From the IMG/VR virus record IMGVR_UViG_3300023215_000458, positions 1 to 21,014 of that record: a DNA stretch of 21,014 nt; one strand, given 5' to 3'. Positions 17,701 to 21,014 of this stretch are shown here, piece by piece (position 1 is the stretch's first letter; every line of letters begins with the position of its first letter). The position numbers were made by a program, and so were the translations under genes. Source of the stretch: a virus. Under the pieces are notes generated by a model that was given only the letters and a program-made list of their open reading frames with translations, made no database searches and had not been told where the DNA came from.

Positions 17701-18657
17701 AATGCTGTTTCTGCAAGAATTGGTTCAACAGTAATTATTGGTAGTGAAGTTGAAGATGTGATTAATGATTTATTATCTTCGGAAGACATTGAATATAATA
17801 TTAACGATGATAGGGAATACCCATATTATATTTCTCCAAATTATCAAGGTATAGATATATTCAGTGCTAGTAATTTTGCGGCTAGATATAAAAATAAAGA
17901 AATAAGAATAGATGAAACAGGTATTGCTTTATCTAAACAATCTAGAGAATTAGATTTAAGACCAATTGAATTAAGTTATGAAGATACAAACTTAAAAATC
18001 ATTACAGTTACTAGAAACACCACAACATTTGATTTATACAATGAAGTTATTGTTTATGGTAATGGTATAAAATCCATTAAGAGAAACCGTAAGAGTATAG
18101 ACAAGTTCGGGAAGAAAACCCTAGAGGACACAAATATGGGGCTTATTTCACAAGATGATGTGGATTCTAGAGCGTTATCACTGCTTAAGGCACATTCCGA
18201 AGGGGATGATAGGTTCACCGTTAAAATGTCTAAAACAGGCATAGAATTTGTAAAGGCAGGAGATATTATAACTCTCGATTTCCCAACCGAAGGTATTCCG
18301 AAGGGGCAATATAAGGTGTATGAAATTCGTCGCCAATTGGCCGGACTTATTGAATTGGAAATAGGCACATACCGAAAAGATTTGGCGGATAGATTTGCAG
18401 AATTAATGATGCAGAATAGGTCTAACACGGCTTCTATTCGGGGAGATAAATTCAAAGAGCGAGCAGTGACTTTAGATTTCTTTGATAGTTTCAAAATTAA
18501 AGAATTAAGATTGTTGATAAACCGTGTGGGATTAGCAGAAACAGATGCATTCACATTGGGCTTCCAAACAGATTCGGATAGATTATTAGGGTTCGGAGCA
18601 ACGATGGGCCCATTGGAAACAGTAACAGAAACCTTGATTGATGAGGACTTTTTATGA
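8710..18657 (+). CDS. Giant tail hub/baseplate protein
   Basis: This is an uninterrupted frame of 3315 residues, nearly half of the window, starting 4 bases after GGGGTGA. The N-terminal 450 residues hold HDAN modules (108-172, 378-440) and a VTRG-type module (about 224-275). Residues about 920-1093 resemble the first part of phage hub proteins (T4 gp27/Mu gp44/Tal group), with FQGTFDIENKVFSGFVESVE at 1044-1063 and RIRGRNNISKLLGPIVN following. The C-terminal part, about 2990-3240, has DDVDSRALSLLKAHSEGDDR (3149-3168) and VKAGDIITLDFPTEG (3181-3195), like the later hub beta domains. Between them lie about 1900 residues including three VGxxIF-type units (near 1158, 1417, 2197), a GMRIEIQGATEGANNGVFTI unit (near 1528) and GTVSITKGTYVVAGSS (about 2841). 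It likely plugs the tube at the tail tip and contacts the host. The hub assignment is inference from pattern. Confidence 0.75.
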   Translation: MTRITSNITNVYAMSKGFTEVAASTTAINTTATSVSNYSGNFLEKATYNTPLNPLLVRGAVTPDMADFTTPANVEAINSYEIHKADNVTLTNIKTGIYNSNGGFTDATCDYNNDPTITHDANASIIAGLSVSGTGIPAGATISSITDSTHFELSASTTGGSVTNGTLTFTIQTYSAVNRIYPNEAVVDSHLKNKQTTKGNVLQMYDYGDDSGQRMIHDRTLLNEVLDATETVVTVGSATDIIVDDVIIVDNEEMLVTVVSSNDLTVIRGYNNTTATTHLDNTQVFERQKIDSLWVLVYSDDANSHHFAKVTEVLEFDVFGDAIEFSPSIGVDIPKDTKFAIFSSEVTAFPKTDSDNQTLVACGYGLLGGTSTTFTDATCDYNDGTTVTHDINSNIVTGLQVTGTSIPANAYIVSITNTTSFILNEATTGGSLSNQTLTFSTKQDNRHYLNTHVSRPFFYFLNGKDRLEPATRYILRTSSFDGTNHTYTYSTFLTEPAYSGDIIDYGPYTMEASLVDMLYKADNPAAMDFLEYTSDYLQLTNGSPDTILLDGGGSNDASFDNSITDLDGTEGTNWGLLGILRDSRFTLSGAQAGIYCIDNATDSTATTLTMDAADFGGVSTSDSLIIRFLAHAVDLDHNEMYGAFSSADATDTIGGDTVGYFAMVNAFRMGNRPDTEDATTYYGYKEGHTRYMHYTDSPLTNNLAPNMLEMIDYESVTTTGGYVDMVFADTQKILAKKIKQGDVLQIHQVVSSEEVGLNRLAKLSGTFEYDTTLGTNQILVKNLGNNEDIRFLLESSIPNSQTDTSSQFDPLFDAFTIDVSGTLYHFVPDRISNVSSNTQTITVKSWRKDTDTEFKTTTLQANSVPNFTGNAYRKRYSFLADNIMTSEIPIDCKINGYSLDYNGASAVPTNRNVTSFENLLDVLGTSLKVGNTILEGENESRINDINLVFKGGQMTGHRIKISYGDAFNSFIKLQTHLKDERFLDFYNKTDYKPFSDRLSGISLYNYPINSGLDGAGSLYRYNLNSPWSVSNTHIRGINSYIDYFQGTFDIENKVFSGFVESVEQVIEDGMFKLRIRGRNNISKLLGPIVNKDYKFTEDIIYSTVGPIENMAHLGKMDYFTGISEGAAGSDGGNGVYEVGSTSFQVDTYVSSLLFAIAVNKGDLLFSKEGTLLGRIHAITAGSNTYRITVEEGIPVRMKNGESIFITKQTPSTDITPDVFEHQSGLEMHYLAKRSNTVSFAKAMSSNPFISIRVNSLSGTSNKGIIFTGGNSLTDTTDGAPALEGGTLVGTSSSSHKLAKGYSIHSPSNIYFDLPFYCNLADEITDKHVIDFTNLNTVNSLTEYDILNLSSKEGETIIEIAPICPAILARVDSNELDGRDKYLRLAVETATDVIYSVGYNGPIHFTAAASDNAYQNLMVGNIIFKSDGIEIGKIIDISRAYTETSANDDIVITLDKPLTSALNSGEDFYKYQYHNDDSSYTRYHYNSGGNIKFKASNNATFLGDTYMKMNVIYSADTTDIAFFQKLKTGMRIEIQGATEGANNGVFTIGKYYVSGSDYGWYVFPRKMAGTNYASSGLNNFKNDTTGDQTCTIKILTDHFTHGMYFLNTQGLSQGGVLTLTNPLLSSPNFVDNICKPIRWAGSLFHYITDESLDIKSGGVARYNPNASTNTIYSDFIDRYGNTKWRYFGLQKGQSLSYINRRRKDGQIKNTYAQEKGKVNGYATAYRIADAIHGSAEMFLYPYGYHNNDFSWGVSFYDALHTDYVDTYNFLSGYQSGVSASADSDNIRFHPYFLEYLSPESRDFRPVMGSNFADLDKHGTWLTSPNTATSSNYNTLNVPRYMPRLHDNFRGGDWQEDMEAPENPDDDSIATSSAAYSDVKKVTNINFNLDNTGSRPTLEFDYNTDHATSDNTNRTAIAESLYNNWVKIGGTTDRNNNRAFYLTNDIANFPPIRRIKFSSPDSYGATLPPYTDFIDVNGSATNTTGTSLSNHTTVGAESITTLYPPWIGPKVDGITRAKDHWELPDPKTMRWFIFSPSDMFPDSMARQNHIGYSETIDSTAIARKFTDYNLLLKGESSKSQSGVLHEYYEGSLDDEYETDDNYETLPITEASITPSQIKRFGLMRLIDCTYDWHFNLIDPERLPDNMEKLTTPNFQYTRYQALRKTMLYAGDRDSSYDDSYSTMDTTDEDGTAIDPTGQVLVGDNIFTYHGKYLGTVTALDSSNKKITVVQRIELPQIRNSGESYQYRGPLYVCGDATLATSSQDREDSYYQFHTKGRGGLNTFTEVDSSVPTNMLQMMINASYHKQHITQTDYQQVPYGAITGASGATGTAIIYDSTNLDQNISACKFLSHFNENFSAFHNHGGIDSLLLTPTVSLPPAFQTFYSKHTVASEPEKTINVMQSKEYLVNKTEGSATNNGLATEYSHVSNILQWIQDGGNPYWNCDVVSLARYNIENSNGIQVPIGGKIKIRGAYILGDDSGTARSITTDFPYSKPARTGTPTGVDLAKQKYGDGFGGLTSAYGNVNSGEYSFLATHGYSTWGFATYNADSITADTTYFDSNYASYVADGIFGAFIPNLYLRRLESTEITDGTVSETSEGTIIFDSINGNTKMGIIRIEIDATSSTNDNPFLNFVDLTGMYLVANVGYMHGHPTASVDYRPFRNNGVYDEISYSSESVIFNPSLLNIYENDGLFNTSMNDAMVDPKHILYVHEHRRNVTGKVVAHELLIDNIPINSAGIDPFFADNYRIMRPAEHCFWKDSPTEIKINTLSSQTTKMPQENNMYKSIPSLTRVNQAGEFSAGSTNDINYITGTVVKGKIGKNEAVMSMYVAIDMDSRHAQHKTLTGTVSITKGTYVVAGSSTLFTTELQVGDMIKLSNQNCYIKEIASNTALTLASKFVCTTLSGATATLWNNKFTVLRDYIHLFNPTGNRNTFKSGSAYTMLLTDGISKQKMSMSVEADYWDSRALCKLSLGTKFENDMLGIVSFGEVFILKSATPSKINNAVSARIGSTVIIGSEVEDVINDLLSSEDIEYNINDDREYPYYISPNYQGIDIFSASNFAARYKNKEIRIDETGIALSKQSRELDLRPIELSYEDTNLKIITVTRNTTTFDLYNEVIVYGNGIKSIKRNRKSIDKFGKKTLEDTNMGLISQDDVDSRALSLLKAHSEGDDRFTVKMSKTGIEFVKAGDIITLDFPTEGIPKGQYKVYEIRRQLAGLIELEIGTYRKDLADRFAELMMQNRSNTASIRGDKFKERAVTLDFFDSFKIKELRLLINRVGLAETDAFTLGFQTDSDRLLGFGATMGPLETVTETLIDEDFL
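9019..9225 (+). repeat. HDAN-type beta module, copy B
   Basis: In the giant hub gene, residues about 104-172. It starts with FTDATCDYN, whose 27 coding bases (9019-9045) are identical to 9829-9855 in copy C. The THDANASIIAGLSVSG core and STHFELSA strand match copy A in the upstream gene, with blocks of 25 and 26 identical bases. Confidence 0.85.
9829..10030 (+). repeat. HDAN-type beta module, copy C
   Basis: In the giant hub gene, residues about 374-440: FTDATCDYN, then THDINSNIVTGLQVTG, then TGGSLSNQTLTFST. The first 27 bases are identical to copy B, while the rest has diverged more in both bases and residues. Confidence 0.8.
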
Positions 18658-19073
18658 TAACAGATGAAATAAAGAAAAAAATAGCCCTATTTTTAAGGGA
18701 GACAGTAGGTGGTAGTAGTGGTAAAATGAGTTTAGGAACTGGTGGTGGTAGCACTAATCCCACTGCTTTAACATTAGATGTTCCTTTAACGGCGGCGAGT
18801 GCAGGTCAATCAGTTACATCTAGTAGTTCGGATAATAAAGTAATAGAATTAAAGGCTTCATTTACAGGAAGTTCTTTACAAGGATATACTGTTAGAGAGA
18901 TGGGATTATTTTCTACTATGGCTAAAGACGACCAATTCGATGAATTAGTAACATCTGGAGCATCTTTTACTACGGATTCCGATGTTATGTTTTCTAGAGT
19001 TAATTTTAATGCAATAGGAAACTTTTCAACCAGTGATACGGTCGAAGTAATATACACGATAGAGGTTGAATGA
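18654..19073 (+). CDS. Small tail-tip/fibre-associated protein
   Basis: This encodes 139 residues; the ATG overlaps the hub stop (ATGA, 18654-18657), with GAGG at 18643-18646 as ribosome-binding site. An N-terminal helix (MITDEIKKKIALFLRETVGG) is followed by MSLGTGGGSTNPT, then beta strands with GYTVREMGLFS (about 78-88) and a closing VIYTIEVE. The layout of N-terminal helix, GTG turn, then [IV]RExGLF and a final strand pair is common in small phage tail or baseplate proteins encoded between the hub and the fibre. It may attach the fibre to the tip. The role is inferred from this pattern and position; no enzymatic motif is present. Confidence 0.65.
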   Translation: MITDEIKKKIALFLRETVGGSSGKMSLGTGGGSTNPTALTLDVPLTAASAGQSVTSSSSDNKVIELKASFTGSSLQGYTVREMGLFSTMAKDDQFDELVTSGASFTTDSDVMFSRVNFNAIGNFSTSDTVEVIYTIEVE

Positions 19074-19074
19074 T

Positions 19075-21014
19075 ATGGCAGTAGCAAGTGGTGGAATATT
19101 AAGTTCAATGGGAACAGTAGGCACTACACAATTAACTGATAAAGTTGATTCTCCCCATACAGGATTATTCAAAGCATTGCATAATATGACTCAAGGTAAT
19201 GTCGCATTAGATTTTGGAGATACGGCAGGGGCAGATGGAGACATAACAAATACCACTTATGGTTTTACTCATACTTATACATGGGTTGAGGGTTCACCAT
19301 ATGTAGCCGTTTCAGGTGGGTCAATTTTATATGAAGGTAAGTTAGTATCAGTGCATAATAAAGACGCCGCTGAATTAGACAAACCCCCAAGTGGTGTTTT
19401 TTATCATTGGATTACAGTCAATAGTGCAGGAACAATTGGTATAACAATGGGAAATACTGATGGTGTTGTTCCCGATATACCTGCTCAAACTGTTCCTATT
19501 TCATTAATTAAAGTTCAATCAACAGATAGTTCTGGAGATTTGGCTACACAATTTTTCACTACTACAAAACAATCTAATTCTCTTTCAATAGGATATGATA
19601 ATTCAAATGAATATACAGAAGTGGGAAGTATTACGGGAACATCTGCTGGATTATTTATTACTGGTATAGGAACTGCTATTGTTGTAGCAAATGATAAAGT
19701 ATTAATTCAAGATACTGAAAGTTCGGATGTAATTAAAACTGTGAGAGTAGATTCTCTTGGGGCATTATCTGGGGCCGCAGTATTAACAGGAACTACAAAT
19801 AATACTATTACAACTGTTACTGCCGCTAATGCTATTACTGGTGAAGCCAATTTAACTTTTGATGCTAGTGCTAATACTTTAGCAGTTACAGGAAATCAAA
19901 CAATTACCCCTGCTAATGATGTTGGGGCGGCGGCTTTAACTATTACAAATGCAGATACAGACCAAGTGGCTTTAGATATTGCCGCATCAAATATTGATGC
20001 TGATGTGGTGAACATAGTAGCAAACGCAGTTACTACTGCTAATGTCCTTGATATTACTTCTAGTGGTTTAACAGATGGAAAGTTGTTTAATGCATCTACT
20101 ACATCTACTGTTACTGATGGTGGCACATCTAAAATTCTTTCTTTTACATTAAATAATTATGGTGTTGGTAGTCAAACTGCTAAAGGATTATCATTAGTTT
20201 ATAATAAATTAGGTGTTACTGCTGGTGGTAAAACAGCGAATGTAACTGGAATGCATATAGATATAGATGATTCTGTTGGCAATACTGGAACAGTAAATAT
20301 AACAGGATTAGATATAGATTGTAATTTTGGTAATGTTAGTGGAACAATAAAGAATATTGGATTAGATGTAAATGTGGCTGGTGCAGACACTAATTATTCA
20401 GCACTATTTAGTGGTGGTAATGTTGGTATAGGACAAACAACACCTATCGCCCCTTTGCATATCACATACACTGGGAATGGGGTCGGTTTAATTCTAGAAT
20501 CACTAGATAGTGGAGTGACAAATGCTCCCGATTTAATGTTGCGTAGAAGTTCTGCAAGTCCAGCCGATGATGATGAATTAGGCGTAATTCTTTTTAATGG
20601 GGAAGATGGGGCTGGTAATTCTACTGATTATGCTTATATTTCTGCAAGAACTACCGAAGTGGATAATGGGTCTGAAGAAGGCGCACTTAAATTTGGAATT
20701 ATGGATGCGGGAACTTCAAGCACTATGGCTAGACTTGCGAAACCAAATGTGGGAGAAGGACTTTCAGGCATTACTGTTCATGCTGGTTGGCATACAAGGG
20801 CAACGGTGGCTAGTGTTGTCGCCGCTACTTATTCTCCAGATATTGCCTGTTCAGGAATTGTAATTTTAATGACTAATGGTTCATCAATAGTTACTTTACC
20901 TGATGTTGCCGCCGCTGATGTTGGGGTGCAATTTACCTGCATTAATACTTCAGGTGGAACATTAACTGGTAAAATAGTTTCAGCAGATACCAGCAATACT
21001 CGTTTTAATGGTGC
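19075..21014 (+). CDS. Long tail fibre/adhesin, N-terminal part (runs off the window)
   Basis: The ATG at 19075 lies one base after the upstream stop, with GAGGT at 19062-19066. The frame stays open to the window end (646 codons seen), so the C-terminus is missing. After an N-terminal domain (MAVASGGILSSMGTVGTTQL to about residue 170), the protein becomes low-complexity and rich in Thr, Ala, Asn and Gly. About residues 385-455 hold repeated short strands (VTGMHIDIDD, ITGLDIDCNF, IKNIGLDVNV) that look like a beta-helix or fibrous repeat. FSGGNVGIGQTTP then follows, a motif common in phage fibre shafts. Such proteins are receptor-binding fibres, often ending in a trimerisation or self-cleaving chaperone domain that cannot be seen here. 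The N-terminus probably anchors to the tail tip. Confidence 0.8.
   Translation, partial: MAVASGGILSSMGTVGTTQLTDKVDSPHTGLFKALHNMTQGNVALDFGDTAGADGDITNTTYGFTHTYTWVEGSPYVAVSGGSILYEGKLVSVHNKDAAELDKPPSGVFYHWITVNSAGTIGITMGNTDGVVPDIPAQTVPISLIKVQSTDSSGDLATQFFTTTKQSNSLSIGYDNSNEYTEVGSITGTSAGLFITGIGTAIVVANDKVLIQDTESSDVIKTVRVDSLGALSGAAVLTGTTNNTITTVTAANAITGEANLTFDASANTLAVTGNQTITPANDVGAAALTITNADTDQVALDIAASNIDADVVNIVANAVTTANVLDITSSGLTDGKLFNASTTSTVTDGGTSKILSFTLNNYGVGSQTAKGLSLVYNKLGVTAGGKTANVTGMHIDIDDSVGNTGTVNITGLDIDCNFGNVSGTIKNIGLDVNVAGADTNYSALFSGGNVGIGQTTPIAPLHITYTGNGVGLILESLDSGVTNAPDLMLRRSSASPADDDELGVILFNGEDGAGNSTDYAYISARTTEVDNGSEEGALKFGIMDAGTSSTMARLAKPNVGEGLSGITVHAGWHTRATVASVVAATYSPDIACSGIVILMTNGSSIVTLPDVAAADVGVQFTCINTSGGTLTGKIVSADTSNTRFNG

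Noticed and set aside
18054-18554. 166-residue open frame on the - strand
   Set aside because: It is antisense to the best-conserved hub C-terminal region and has a Ser/Leu/Ile-rich shadow composition with no recognisable domain.
20597-20863. 88-residue + strand frame inside the fibre gene
   Set aside because: It is out of frame with the long open fibre frame from 19075, lacks a ribosome-binding site and has a Leu/Met-rich shadow composition.

Overview
The window is a stretch of the late structural region of a tailed double-stranded DNA virus (Caudoviricetes, siphovirus-like plan). Every supported gene is on the + strand. They are packed into one apparent transcription unit with almost no intergenic DNA, and their order is the classic one for a long non-contractile tail: neck/tail-completion genes, tail tube, tail assembly chaperones with a programmed -1 frameshift, tape measure, post-tape-measure tail-tip proteins, a giant hub/baseplate protein, a small tail-tip protein, and a fibre/adhesin that runs off the right edge. 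The DNA is AT-rich, with heavy use of AGA, ATA and TTA codons. Most starts carry a GGTGA-type Shine-Dalgarno sequence. This suits a marine or freshwater virus, possibly of an archaeon such as a Marine Group II-like euryarchaeote. That host is only an inference: no host gene, tRNA or integrase is present to decide it.

Layout. 1-36 is the tail of an upstream gene. 36-314 is a small unknown neck-region gene. 326-891 is a tail-completion/terminator-like gene broken by an apparent single-base frameshift. 919-2535 is the tail tube. 2541-2678 is a tiny Lys/Ala-rich gene. 2731-3308 holds the G and G-T tail assembly chaperones, joined by an A AAA AAC slippery heptamer and followed by a 7-bp hairpin. 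3313-5154 is the tape measure. 5156-5968 is a probable distal-tail protein. 5973-8609 is a lectin-like (LamG/ConA) protein with inserted beta modules. 8606-8713 is a 35-codon gene that overlaps both neighbours by ATGA. 8710-18657 is a 3315-residue hub protein. 18654-19073 is a small tail-tip/fibre-associated protein. 19075-21014 is the start of a long fibre.

How they work together. The tube protein polymerises around the tape measure with the help of the G and G-T chaperones. The distal-tail, hub and lectin-like proteins form the tip, and the fibre is the likely receptor-binding element. The most unusual features are three. One is the giant hub, whose recognisable N-side and C-side hub segments are separated by about 1900 residues. 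The second is a set of small beta modules shared by the lectin-like and hub genes, one pair nearly identical at DNA level in places. The third is the frameshift signal with its downstream hairpin. No stretch longer than 300 bases lacks a gene, and I saw no RNA genes, CRISPR arrays, insertion sequences or attachment sites.
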